From Amphiura filiformis (taxonomy: Eukaryota > Echinodermata > Ophiuroidea > Amphilepidida > Amphiuridae), in NCBI RefSeq assembly GCF_039555335.1, contig NC_092628.1:59073547-59137546 (forward strand): a stretch of DNA of 64,000 bases, given 5' to 3'. Of the stretch, positions 11,307 through 22,974 are shown one piece after another. Position 1 is the first letter of the stretch, and each line of letters starts with the position of its first letter. Made by a program: the position numbers and the translations under genes. The notes under the pieces are model-generated. The model did not search any database and was not told the DNA's origin. It was given only the letters and a program-made list of their open reading frames with translations.

Positions 11307-12598
11307 CACAGTGTCATCGGCCCGATATCTTCATGGCAGAAAATGCCATAGTAGGTTGAATCCACAGCCACGGATGGCCATTGTATTCCCACCTGTTTAA
11401 TAGTTTTTAAATGCATAGTGGGCTGAAGGACATCCGACTGAGGCTAATGACATTAGCCTGTGACTGACCTCTGTACGGTCAGCGAGCATACATTCGCCAT
11501 TGTCATATGCTTATAGACTGTCTCTACAAATTTTGGAGGACCAAAAATGGTGTCAAAATGCTCTAGAATACTCGATCGGTACATTGAAGTTGTTTTAGGT
11601 CTAAATTCACCTAGATAAGAAAGTTGAAACATTTTGAAATTTCTGGGCCAACATTTTTGAAGGCCCAAAAATGGTGTCAAATGCTCTAGAAAACTCGATT
11701 GGTACATTAAAGTTGTTTTTAGGTCTAAATTCACCTAGATAAGAAAGTTTAAACATTTTGAAATTTCTGGGCCAAATTTTTTGAAGGACCAAAAATGGTG
11801 TCAAAATGCTCCAGAAAACTCGATCGGTACATTGAAGTTGTTTTTAGGTCTAAATTCACCTAGATAAGAAAGTTGAAACATTTTGAAATTTCTGGGCCAA
11901 AATTTTGGAAGGGCCAAAAATGTTGTCAAAATGCTCTAGAAAACTCGATTGGTACATAAAAGTTGTATTTAGGTCAATTTCGGCCAAAATAACGAAGTTC
12001 AAAAAATTCAAATTTTGGGCCAAAATTGGGCCAAAATTTTGAATGTCTAAAATATGTCTGATATTACTCCCGCACACTTGATTGATGCATAACAACGATT
12101 GAAAGTGTAATATTCATTGTAATAACGAATGTCTAATCTCTAATCTCTTATCTCGAGCCAACTTCACCGTGCTTCTACGATAGTCTCCTACACAGCCAGT
12201 TTGTGTCAGTCGGTCTGACACTCATCGATCCTGTATGTTCGTGATAGCCACATATAGTCTGGCCTGAGACTACCTCCACGAGGTTCTACGCTGCGCTATT
12301 TAAAATCTTGAATTTTGGTCACTTTTTCAGCTCAAGACGCAAGCTACTCTCTCAAAGCGCAAACTAACGACTATCATATCTGTTCAACATGTATTTTCAA
12401 GTGTATGAGACCACATCTGGTTTCTTGAGAAAAAAATCATTTACGGGAGATATTCATCATTTTCCAACCCGGTATCCGAAGATTTTCGTCTGATATCAAA
12501 ATCGTGCATAGCAATTCACGTGTATCGATCCCGTGTATTTATTTTAATATCTCTGCTGCATCAAATAATTATTAGCCAGGCGATGTCGGTGTGTGCCA
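11307..12598. mobile_element. Nested insertion with imperfect TIRs and a 124-bp tandem array
   Basis: The inserted segment is bounded by TGCCA on the left (11302-11306) and a second TGCCA at its right end (12594-12598). This is compatible with a short target duplication. The inserted ends CACAGTGTCATCGGCC and, read inward from the right, CACACCGACATCGCC are imperfect inverted repeats. No transposase frame is present. It contains the 124-bp tandem repeat at 11530-12040. The superfamily cannot be assigned from these ends. Confidence 0.65.
11530..12040. repeat. Tandem repeat, about four units of 124 bp
   Basis: CCAAAAATGG recurs at 11541, 11665 and 11789, with a variant at 11914 (spacing 124, 124, 125). 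Each unit contains TGCTCTAGAAAACTCGAT, GGTACATTGAAGTTGTTTTT, TAAATTCACCTAGATAAG and AAACATTTTGAAATTTCTGG. The last unit decays into unrelated sequence. The open frames on the minus strand across it are repeat artefacts. Confidence 0.92.
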
Positions 12599-13246
12599 TA
12601 GGCTTTGCGTTGTGATCATTTCGATCAGTGGTTCGTAACAAAGAAAGCGTGATCCGGTTGACCTAGCAACGGCCATATTCTAACGTGCACTACGACAGCG
12701 AATAGTCAGACATTTTTACGCTGCGACAGACGATCTCAAGTCAATCAGAAGAAAGCTCGGCATTCATTTGAAAATGTCTGCAGAGAACCGACAACACAAC
12801 GTAAAAGACGAAGTCGGACTGGTACTTAGCCTCAGAGAATTGGGCCTTCTACATGAATAATTATTCGTCACGCTGCGCCATGCATGATCTCGTAGAAAGG
12901 CCCAATTCTATATTTATTTATTTTAATGCAATGGTGAAGTAAAAGCTATACAAATAAACTAAAAGCTAGCAAAAGAGCAATGAAGTTTACTTTATCTATG
13001 TAAACTGTTTGTACTTTCACTATTTCAATGGTGCTGTGTAACTTGTACAATGCAACTGAATAAACATTTTCACTTTAGTAACTGTGTGTTGTGACAGTTT
13101 ACCTCTTTCTAGTGTGATTTTAACTGTCATTTATGTAGGGTGTGTAAAAACAATACTGTCGAGGCCTATTTTTCAATTCAAGTTAAACTTATTTATTGGA
13201 TTTAGGCCCTATAGTCTATTTATAACTAATAGGTGACACTGCTTAA

Positions 13247-13832
13247 GGTTGGTTTTAACCCTGCAATTATATATGGAAACTTTCGGGCATCATAACTGCT
13301 AAATTGTTAGTCTAAAGTATATAAAAGTATACATAGGCCCCCTAGGCCTATTTAGATTGACAAAGACTTGATAAATTCATCCCTTTGAGGTAAAATTTGG
13401 GTTTTTGGCCCACTTCTTTTCGTTAAACGTAACAAAAAAATGTTTGGGCCATATTTTTTATTAATTTTTAAAAACTATATGTTTTTTTTATTTTTTTTTT
13501 ATTTTGACCAACTTCACCAAAAATATTTGACATTTGGGCGAAAATTAAGCATTTTTTGACAATTAAAAACGGCTCCTTGATATTTTTATCTAGTTTTTAA
13601 AAATTAATTTAAAAAATGTTTGGCCCAAGAACTTTTTTGTTACGTTTAATGAAAAAGAATTGGACCAAAAACCCCGTTTCGGGGGGTTTTGGGCCAAAAA
13701 TGAGCATTTTGGCCCAAATTTAATCTCGCAGATGGATTTATCAAGTCATTATGTATACTTTTATACTTTAGACCAACAATTTAGCAATTATGGGGCCCGA
13801 AAGTTTCCATAATTCCAGGGTTAAGACCAACC
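13247..13832. mobile_element. TTAA-flanked foldback, family C (586 bp)
   Basis: This segment lies between TTAA at 13243-13246 and TTAA at 13833-13836. The ends GGTTGGTTTTAACCCTG and CAGGGTTAAGACCAACC are inverted. The arms, about 270 bp, share GGAAACTTTCGGGC/GCCCGAAAGTTTCC, TATAAAAGTATACATA/TATGTATACTTTTATA and the GTTACGTTTA segments. They fold near 13530 in T-rich sequence. No protein is encoded. Confidence 0.85.
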
Positions 13833-13836
13833 TTAA

Positions 13837-14209
13837 GGTGGTACTACACCCTCTGATAAATTTAGTGACTAATTTAGCATTTTTCTCAAAAAATAACTAC
13901 ACACTGGTAACAAAAGTTATGTATATTATAGGAGCAATGATATTATCGAATTACTTCACTGAAATTTCAGTGATTCAAGACCATTAGTGGTTCATTATTA
14001 GGCCTATATGTTAAGAAATGAGGTTCATTCAACGGTACCTCTTTTCTTATCATAAATAATGTACCGATTGTCTTAAGTCACTGAAATTCCATTGTAGTAA
14101 CTGGATTTCTTGCCCCTATAATATATATAACTTTTGTTACCAGTGTGTTATTATTTTTTGAGAAAAATGCAAAAATAGTCACAAATCTATCAAGGGGTGT
14201 AGTACCACC
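13837..14209. mobile_element. TTAA-flanked foldback, family A variant (373 bp)
   Basis: It begins GGTGGTACTACACC immediately after the TTAA shared with 13247-13832 and ends GGTGTAGTACCACC before TTAA at 14210-14213. Inside are GCATTTTTCTCAAAAAATAA, a TAACAAAAGTTATGTATATT stretch and their inverses. The layout matches family A (GGGGGTACTACACC), but sequence and length differ, so it is a subfamily. Confidence 0.85.
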
Positions 14210-14514
14210 TTAAGATTGGGTAAAAATGGGTTCTCTCGTCATTCGCACACACAAAAAAAAACCGAAAATAACATGTGGTACAAGTTGTGACAAATGCATG
14301 GTCATGTGCGACATGTTCATTTTTGCAACCATGGCCGCAATACGCTAACCCTAAACCCTAACCATAACCTGACTCTAACTAACCATAGGGGTATTGCGGC
14401 CCATTATGGTTGCAATGGCCCATTATATATGGTTGTAAAAAGAATGACAACAAAGTTGCCGGATATTCCGTAAAAAATGTTTTGTAGAAATATTTCACAT
14501 TCCTTAAGGAATCG

Positions 14515-14650
14515 GATAGCGACGTTTGCACAGTATTTTTGTGGGACATGAGAGCACATCAGACCACAGATATTGGAACACATAATCTGTGATCAGACAC
14601 ACCAAATTGCATTCTGAATATGAGGAGTGTCCTGTTGATATCAAATCATT
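14515..14650. repeat. Interspersed repeat with GTTTGCACAGTATTTTTGTG core
   Basis: The sequence has CGGATAGCGACGTTTGCACA, GAGAGCACATCAGA and GTGTCCTGTTGATATCAAAT in this order. Related copies are at 30268-30421, where the core occurs in both orientations (foldback), and at 53240-53383 in the opposite orientation. A non-coding dispersed family. Confidence 0.7.
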
Positions 14651-15723
14651 TAGCCTTCTTTTGAAATTCGCGATATAATAGAAATAAAGGTCATGAAAAC
14701 ATTTTCAAAACGTTTTATATGCAAAAACGCTACTGATGTTGTCAAAATATTAATATTTTTAAATAACATTAGGCTAGTGTTATGTTTTGCAGCAAGTTTT
14801 CAAAAATGTTTTTGTATGATATTAAAACGTTTTATACCGTTTTTATATACCCTGGTTAAACCCGACATTTAAACGTTTTTATTATGTAAAACATTTTGTG
14901 TTATGGGAAAACGTCCCCTGTATTGGATTATTTTAAAGGTAGGCCTACAGTCACTTTTAGGTGTTTTCCGTAAGCATCTTGCCCCTGGCATAGTTCAGTT
15001 TTTAACTGAAATAACTCCACATCCCTTGTCATCTTTATAATATTTATTCCGTTTATATCATGACTATATTTTCAGCTTAACTATAATATAAAACATAATT
15101 GATAATTATACAAATATTTACCTTATTATCGTACATTTATTATACTACTGGTATTTGATCAGGGAAGTGATTTCTTTTGATTAATAAGCAGTATTTTATT
15201 TACACCACATATTTTGGTCCCAGAGTCCTGCACGGACCCTGGATTGTATACATGCAACCATGACTACCACGACCAGGTTTACCCATGGGTCCAATGTTGG
15301 CCAACACAAGTCAAATCTTATTGGTGGTTCTGTGATCTTTGGACACGATACATTAATTTTCTAAAATAATTTCCAATTCATCCACGAGACTCATATTTCT
15401 GTATACATGGTATGTTACACCATAGTTACGCGCATTCAACATCAACTTTGATTTTTGCTCACAAGCGAACATGGTATTGATGTTTCTGAAGAGTTTATTG
15501 GAATGCTGTATGATAATATAAAGTGGCTCACTTCTATCAATAAATCAATCAATCGACTATTGAAACCATTGAAACATGGCATCGTGCATAAACAAAATAG
15601 ATGGTACTAACATCTTCTGAAGTGGGCATACGGGGAAACATCTTTCTTTCAAATTCAACAATTCAAAGAAGAAGATGCTGCTTCTGCAACAACGGATATC
15701 ATAAACTATGACTGAAATAATTA

Positions 15724-16170
15724 TTATTTATACTGAAATGGCCGAAGCTTAAAGATGGCCATGGTAGTGCATAAAGCATCCAAAGTTCCTTCAACAAGTT
15801 TTCCTACGTTACCTGAATCTAAGACACGCACTGCAGGACCTTCGCGACCAGCCAATAATAAAGCGACAAACAGACAACAAGTGTCGAATTCTACACATGC
15901 TTGGTAAGCTTTTAAGACCTCTTGTTCGTCCCAATTTCGTTTTTCTCTCCTCTCATCTTCTCTGATTTTACCCATTCTAAATCTGCGTCTGCTTCTTCTC
16001 ATCCACCTTCGAAGCTTCCTCTTCCTCTTTTTTGCCTTCATATTCTTCATCATCATCTTCTAAGTTCCCATTCTCATCTCATCTCCCTTCTTCCTCCTCC
16101 ACTTCTTTAGACCGTCGTCTTCTCATTCTTTTCTTTTTCCATGGTTACCTTTATCTCTTCTATGTTTTTC
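15724..16170 (-). pseudogene. Charged-protein relic, unrecognised (possible pseudogene)
   Basis: The minus strand has an open frame from 16056 to a TAA at 15724. Its C-terminal half (ending LRPFQYK) looks less repetitive than random sequence. Its N-terminal half is very Arg/Lys rich. In that upstream part (about 15980-16140) an alternative frame reads as an acidic Glu/Asp/Lys tract, broken by stops. That pattern fits a coding sequence with shifted frames. No domain was recognised and no convincing splice sites were found. It could equally be low-complexity GA-rich DNA with a chance frame. Confidence 0.3.
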
Positions 16171-17056
16171 ATTTAATTTTCCTAAGAAACACGCTTATTG
16201 AAAATGTGTGAATGGGTTTTCAACATTATGATGTTCAACTTCGGCTGTTATCATAATTGTCATGGTTGAAATGTCATGTGGTGATGGTTGAAATTAGGTA
16301 TTCAATGAGGCAATGCATTTTGCGTAAATTTTATATAATAATACATTGTAGACCTTATTGTTTTCTCCACACTTATAATATATTGCTGGATACATGAGGA
16401 AAGGAACATCTACAGAACATCTATTTCCATGAGGATTGAGGAGTAGAACTAGGAGTATGCTGTGTCATAATATTACCAGAGAAGATGTAATAAATCTTCT
16501 CTGATAATAACGTACACGTTCATGATAACCGGGATGATAACTTATCAGATAATGTCTGATAGTCAGCTCGATGGTCGATCTGACGGTTTCGATGTACAAA
16601 TCATACATGTGTCAACTTGTGAATTAGGCCTATATGAACAATTAAAAACGATTTCGCCTCTTCGAGGGAAAAATAAATTACGTGCAACATTATAATATAA
16701 TACATTGTAGGTGAGTAAAATGATTCGACAATGTGTTAAACATGCATCAACACAAACAAATTCAATTAAGGGATTCCTATATATAGCCAACCCCAAATGA
16801 AATATGTATTTTCGTCTCAGGGTGTAAAACTTTGAACGAGATTGGTGATAAAGATAAATATGCTGACTCTATACACATTTTATATGATCACATTTATATT
16901 AATAATACCATCTGTCATATCAGTATAATAATATTATAATATTCAACAACAAAAAATCGGTTGCAGCAGTAAGCATGAACGGTTCGTGATGAACATTATT
17001 TTGATTACTTCATATTTTCTTTCAATATCATGACATCACTGTAGCATCAAATTCAA

Positions 17057-17281
17057 CATGCATCTTCAAGACAAGTCCAGTTGAAACACTTCCTACCTGG
17101 GGACGTTTGAAGAGCTAGTGGCTCTGCTATTTTCCTCAGCCAAATGATGTGTACTGATTTATTATCTGCAACACAAGTGGATTAGCATTCATCATCTGGC
17201 TGTGGGGAAAAGCAAACCTAATTAGCTCTTGAAACGTCCCAAGAAAGGAAGTGTTTCAACTGGACCTGTCTTGAACATGTA
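17057..17281. mobile_element. 225-bp foldback
   Basis: The left arm AAGTCCAGTTGAAACACTTC is mirrored by GAAGTGTTTCAACTGGACCT at the right. It continues inward through GGGACGTTTGAAGAGCTA/TAGCTCTTGAAACGTCCC and the AGCCA/TGGCT region. The loop is near 17160. Non-coding. Confidence 0.85.
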
Positions 17282-18112
17282 TTTGATAGCATTTGAATAA
17301 TTTCATGCATGTTTTAACGCTAAATAATATTAAACCAGAAGTTTAACATATCGAATACTCCTTACCATCGAGATCTATTTTTATCTTGATATCATTTATA
17401 CCAACAATGACGATCAAAACTGATCTATACGTCATCAATAATACCCCACGTAATTCTATCGAAGTTTAATTCCGTCAAAAGAAACCGCAGCTGTTCCTTT
17501 CAAGTCCATGGTTATTGACCCAGCTGTGTCATGTTTTATATATATCGAATTTGTGGAGAATTCATGCTTTTCACAAAAACGATTTATTTAGATTCCAAAA
17601 TCACTGGACGTTCAGTTTCAAATATACGAATAATTAAGATCATGCCAAATTTCTGTAGAAAATAATAGAATTTGCCGAAATAACAGCCTTTTTTATTTTA
17701 AATTGGCCCTACAGGGTGTTCCAGAATGATCTATACCGTGTTTGAAAAATATACAGTCAACAGTGTATCTAATTTTGATAATTGTAGTACAATGGCATAC
17801 ATGTCTTCTACATATTCTGTGACTTATATGGAAATAGCTTGATTCGTTTTGGCGTGACATATTACTGAAAATGGACTGCATTTGTGTAATTTACAGCACA
17901 AAGCATATGGATGCTTTATCACCATCGTCCTGCCGTACTGTGCAATATATTAGAGAAATTCTACATTCTTTTATATAGAAAATATACAAAATTTGGAACA
18001 GAAGCTTACAACGCTGAATAATTCTTGATATGGAATTAAAGTGAAACATTTCAATATGACTTCAGATATTTAGGTTAAAAAACGTACTTTTATGTGATTT
18101 TTACCACAATTT

Positions 18113-18364
18113 CTACCCAAAAAATGTCATTATTACAGAGAATATAACTTCCGCAAGGATATATCCTTCGCAGTCAATTTTATTCTTCTCCGTTTTGTGG
18201 TTACGTAGCTGTAGGTTTGCCAATATACTGTGGACATACATGCTACGACAATAAGGACAAACATTCTCTATACTTTTATGACAAATCCATCTCTGTCGGC
18301 ATTTTAGATTATGAAACTCACTAAAGCATTTTGTTTGTTTTTGACAGACCTTTTTTTGTCCCAT
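18113..18364 (-). pseudogene. Degenerate C2H2 zinc-finger-like fragment
   Basis: The minus-strand frame (84 codons with the stop) reads like two eroded C2H2 fingers. A KCFSEFHNLK stretch follows a Cys-containing start, as in CxxC-K-x-F-x5-L. A linker-like part then leads into NVCPYCRSMYVHS, and a later LQL..NH resembles the helix and its His. Key zinc ligands are missing: the helix of the first finger has Cys/Arg where His is expected. I see no splice sites or neighbouring exons. C2H2 fingers usually occur in long arrays, so this is best read as a relic. A chance match is possible. Confidence 0.4.
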
Positions 18365-18639
18365 TTTATTTGAATTCGGTAACTGGGCTAAACTCTCGAA
18401 TCAAAAGAATTAATTCTGCCCATTTCATATGTACAAAATTTGATTGATTTTATCAAATCAATAATATTGATATTGACAATTTGTACCAGTAAATACCACT
18501 ACTCTTCTTCTTCAAACATTGGAACATAATCGAACGCTGTAAACCTGAGTGTTCTCAATTCTGAAATCAATGTAAATAATGGCACGTTTTAACTTTTAAG
18601 ACTAGGGTATGTTCCCATCATAACATTAAGGCCGTATAC

Positions 18640-19230
18640 AGACTCCGAATAATTATTCAGATGTAGAATATTTTGATGTAACATATCTATACGTTATTTA
18701 ATCTGTTCCCATTCTGTTTTAAGTAATGTTTAAGTTCTAACGAATGTTTGATGACGTAAAATCGGCATAGAATATCTGGTAGAAATATATTATCGATTTT
18801 ACGTCACTGGAAACAGAATGGAAATAGATTAAGGGGGTACTACATCCCTTGGCCAATTTTTTGTCTATTTTTGCATTTTTCTCATAAATTATAGCACATT
18901 GGTGACAAGTAAGATATGTATATTATAGGGGCAAGGACTACAACTACTGTACTGAAAATTCAGCAACTCAAAGCAACTTAGTTATTGATTTATTGATCAA
19001 ATATTGGTTTTCCCTCATTTTTGACTGTAACTCCACAACTGATGTCTGTGCTGAAATAAAATTTCCAGTGCAGTAGTTGTAGTCTCTTGCCCCTATAATA
19101 TACATATCTTACTTGTCCCCAATGCGCTATAATTTTGAGGAAAATGCAAAATAGGCACAAATTGGACAGGTGTAACCCCTTAAATAACGTAATAATGTTA
19201 CATCGAATATTCTACATCGAATAATAAAAA
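18640..19230. mobile_element. Foldback element split by a family A insertion
   Basis: The left arm (18650-18715: AATAATTATTCAGATGTAGA ... CGTTATTTAATCTGTTCCCA) is mirrored by the right arm. The right arm is cut at TTAA: GAATGGAAATAGA-TTAA before the insert and TTAA-ATAACGTAATAATGTTAC after it. Taking out 18833-19179 and one TTAA restores a continuous arm. The inside also carries GATGACGTAAAATCG and its inverse. Confidence 0.85.
18833..19179. mobile_element. TTAA-flanked foldback element, family A, copy 2 (nested)
   Basis: 347 bp lie between TTAA at 18829-18832 and 19180-19183. The ends are GGGGGTACTACATCCC and AGGTGTAACCCC; the right end has lost bases. The loop is in the opposite orientation to copies 8979 and 50478. 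It is inserted in the arm of 18640-19230. Confidence 0.9.
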
Positions 19231-19455
19231 TTCCTTTAAAAGGGAAAGCCAGCCTCAATGTAGAAGAGGTCTTGTAATTAGTTTTGGTCAATGTGAAAGG
19301 CATTTTTAGGATCACGCTTACATCTACATGACAGTCCACCAAACCATCAACGATGAGAACATGCACACTGAAACAGCAGAAAACATTAATTCCTAATCTC
19401 ATGTCAACTCTTTTAATTCATTACATGTACTCCAAATTGTTCTGGTCTGTTTGTT

Positions 19456-19486
19456 TTGTTGTTGTTGTTGTTGTTGTTGTCGTTGG
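19456..19486. repeat. (GTT)n microsatellite
   Basis: About eight GTT units with one interruption. The overlapping open frame with a poly-valine run is an artefact. Confidence 0.9.
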
Positions 19487-20763
19487 GTTTTTTGTCTTTT
19501 CAGCTTTTTACCCACGATATCTCAATTTCCAATTTTGTAATACCAGAACTTACGAACTCAATATCTTCGCTTAGGAATGTCCGATTTCACTGCTTTCGAT
19601 ATATACACTGCCGGTTTGAGTTAACTTACATGTACATTTTATTTTAAAATAACTTAATTAATTCGCAATGTATAGTTTAAGCCTACTATATTATAATAGA
19701 TAGTGGCCAGCACATTTATAAAGGACTGGTTACTCACTACAATCTTCACTCTTAAACTGTGTTTTTCTGAATGTGCTGATCATGTTGATTGCTAGTCGGA
19801 AACTCCTGCGAAGCTATGGACATGGCATCTTACATACTCCATTCTATAACAGTCTGCCTAGTGCCTTGTGTGTTTTCTCTTCAATCATTTTGTTGAATGT
19901 AATTTTATGAATCAAATAGTTATGTGTCATTTTATTTATAATAAAGAAGATATTAAATTAATAAAGTAAGACAATTTATTTATCTATAAGTGCATGTCAA
20001 ATGGGGTACATTGTTCAATACTATATGCATAAATTATGCCCATATTATAGCTAGGCCCTAAAAACTTTATTTTGCATCGGATTTTTCCGTTGAAAAGACA
20101 AAACTGATGTTTATGATAGCAACCATTTCATCAATAACATTTTGAGTCATTTTTATCCATAAAACGACACAGGATATGATAGATAACTACTTTCACATCA
20201 ATATGGTCCATATGATCACAGATTGTTTAGAATCTGTGATATGATCCGGGGATATGATGAAGATTTTGATTCTATAGATCTGTTATCAACATGATATCAC
20301 GCTGTTCAGTGGTCAAGGAGTAAGGACCCCGGTCAAGGACACTGATATGACATCATAGGTGATGTCAGATTTTCTTCTGCTGACCATATGATGCTATTAT
20401 ATTAACTATTATTGTTACATTTAGGCCTTTAAACTTTTAAAGTCATAATTAATTAGTTCAAACATAACTTTGGTAATACTCACTCGTTTTCGTTCGTTGA
20501 AACGGCAAAACATACTTACTTTTCCTAACAAATCGAATTAAAATATTTTAAAAAAAAATTTAACCACAAAAAGTTTTTAAAAAAATCATTCCAATACCAC
20601 TAAAATATAATCTCTTGAGTAAACTGACCCCAAACCTGAAACAGGTACCAGCCCCTGAATGGGCTGGCGAAAAGTCTGTAGGGCCACTAATATAACATTC
20701 ACATGACATAACGCTATTAATTCCCGTTCGGGTATACGTAGTACTTTAATGTTGGTGAAATAT

Positions 20764-21297
20764 ACAGGGTGTCCCGTAAAAAGTGCATTCCCACAAATCC
20801 CACGAATGTAGTGATATTTCACAATTTGTTTTCATTCATCATTCAGTGTTCACATTTGTGAAAGCTCCATTTTAGCTATAGGCCTAATTTGCAGGAAACC
20901 AGAGTTCATTTGATAATACAGTTTTAAAGATATGACCTCGAAATCAATGTAAAAATGGTTTCAGTACCAATTTGGTCATTTTTGTACGGGAGCACGCGTG
21001 CGTCCATATTTGGATCAATTTTTTTAAAAATTTTTAGGCAAATTGAGCCACAAACGGACGAGCGTAAGTCTCCCAAACATGTGCCTTGAAGTGAACAGAA
21101 AATCGCAAAATTTATCCGGCAACCATTTTTACATTCGAATCATGTCTTCAATTACAATTTTATAAAATGAGCTCTGTTTTTTTGCAAATTATAGCTAATG
21201 ATGTGACTTTCACATAATGAAAAATACCAAATGATAGTTGAAAACACATTTTTTAAATATCACCACATTCGTTAGAACCCGCCTTTTATGGGTCACA
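20764..21297. mobile_element. 534-bp foldback with CAGGGTGTCCC-type end
   Basis: The left end is TACAGGGTGTCCCGTAAAAA; the right end is TTTTATGGGTCACAC, an imperfect mirror. The arms of about 170 bp share ACGAATGTAGTGATATTT/AAATATCACCACATTCGT and TTTCACATTTGTGAAAG-like parts. Elements starting with a similar GGGTGTCCC are at 52146 (CCGGGTGTCCCAAAAAAGG), and a fragment is near 17710. No reading frame. Confidence 0.75.
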
Positions 21298-22390
21298 CAA
21301 AATGTCTCTCAAGTGATCTCCAACATTTTTCAATTTAAAAAGTGACTTTGTTGCTAAAGTCTCAAGTATAATCACTGCACCACTGTAGGTGATATTTCTA
21401 AGATGGTATTTTTCATACCCGCTTCGTGAGCTTTTTCAAATTACCACTGGGTGTTTTGTCGAAGTGCTTCAATTTATTGGTTTCTCCTGGAAACGTAGCA
21501 ATATTTTCAGTGAAACCGACGTATTTGTGATTAACGAATAGGATATGTTTACCTAGCATTTGCAGCTCATTCCCGGGAACTCATTCCGATAATGATGATG
21601 ATGATTTTTTTGGCCCTGGAAACTAAAAGAGCATATATTTGTGTGTACATTTACATTCTCTGTTGTTAAAATATTGACGCTTATATTATTAAAGATGCTT
21701 GCAAACATAGATGAACTGAAATGCGTTATTTGCTTACTCTTATTAAAGTGCTGTACAAGTGTTTCGTGTTCTATTCCCGGGTTCTATTAATAGCCTTTCA
21801 TTTATGCTGAAGGGCTATTATTCCTTAATTTACAAAACTACGCCACATAAACAAATATCGTTAACACATCCCCCATCTGAAGTTAAACGCTTAAAAACGG
21901 AGAAACTGCCAAAACATAGATATGGGCGCGTTAAAGTCCCATTCAGTGATATATATAAATTACAGATTCATGTAAAATTCCTTATTTTGTCGTAAATACA
22001 CGGCTTTCAGCAGAACAACTATAATAGCACATCTATGACAATGACAAACATGACAAAGATACCAAAATCTGAATTTTGATGATTTTTACGATCTTCCAGA
22101 TGAGCAAATCACTGAATGGGCCTTTAAATTAATGTTTCTGCTCATTGTTGCTCTGTCAGATCCGTTTCCATCGCTTCTTTTTCGATAGTACCTTAGATCT
22201 GGATCAGTCATCTCCATCATCTGCGCGGTTATTTGCTTTCATTTACAATGTTTTTGATTCATGAACATTTTGTAATGATATGATGATAATGATATTACAT
22301 ATGATTTGCTAATAAAGCATAATGTGATTTATGAAAATGCATTTCATTTTACTATTCGTTACAAGATTACCAAACATAAATGTAGTTTAA

Positions 22391-22593
22391 AGAGGAAGCC
22401 CCGCCAGAGCAGTTCTTCTGGGGTGAACCAAACCTGCCTGGTTATCAAATTAATCAGTGGCAAGGTTATCTCTGAATTTGACAAGTGCTAATTGATGCAA
22501 TAACATAAAATTCAGAAGTAACCTTGTCACTGATTAATATGATAACCAGGTAGGTCTGGTTCACCCCAGAACTGCTCTGGCGGGGCTTCCTCT
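22391..22593. mobile_element. TTAA-flanked foldback, family D (203 bp)
   Basis: Nearly perfect arms of about 90 bp start AGAGGAAGCCCCGCCAGAGC and end GCTCTGGCGGGGCTTCCTCT, flanked by TTAA at 22387-22390 and 22594-22597. The arms differ at only a few sites, so this copy is younger than most others here. The arms also read through as open frames on both strands, which is an artefact of the palindrome. Confidence 0.9.
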
Positions 22594-22974
22594 TTAAATT
22601 AAATAGTGGTAGATGGAGCCGCAAAGAGAAGAAGTTACGGTTTGAACTTTGCTCCATAACGGTGACATTGCTTATCATGAGCAAGATAATAGGACTTAAT
22701 TGGTAATTGATTGATAATTGATTGCAACATTATCATAGTTGATTGCAACATTATCATAGCAGTAGGATAACGATGATCCAAACATTAAACATTAAGAAAT
22801 GTCAAAGAATGACAGGTTAACAGGGAGAACGCTAACAATGTTAACATACTCATGCATGACAGCAGGATTTAATAACATACCAATTAAGGTTGCATTCTTG
22901 TTAATATAGAAGCGAAATTTGATTTGATTTGTTCGGGTTTGACAACCCTGGATAACCAAAGAAAGCCTCTTACC

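Larger units (their letters stand above)
11217..12704. mobile_element. Family B TIR element interrupted by a nested 1.3-kb segment
   Basis: The outer ends are the same 25-bp TIR as in 9823-10013. The left 90 bp and right 106 bp align with that copy nearly throughout. Between them, 11307-12598 is extra. The interrupted copy carries a small extra TTAA-containing stretch after CACGTTAGTAA. Confidence 0.88.

Noticed and set aside
11453-12095. Three similar minus-strand open frames that could look like a repeated protein family
   Set aside because: They are translations of the 124-bp tandem DNA repeat. The period is not a multiple of three, so the frame changes between units.
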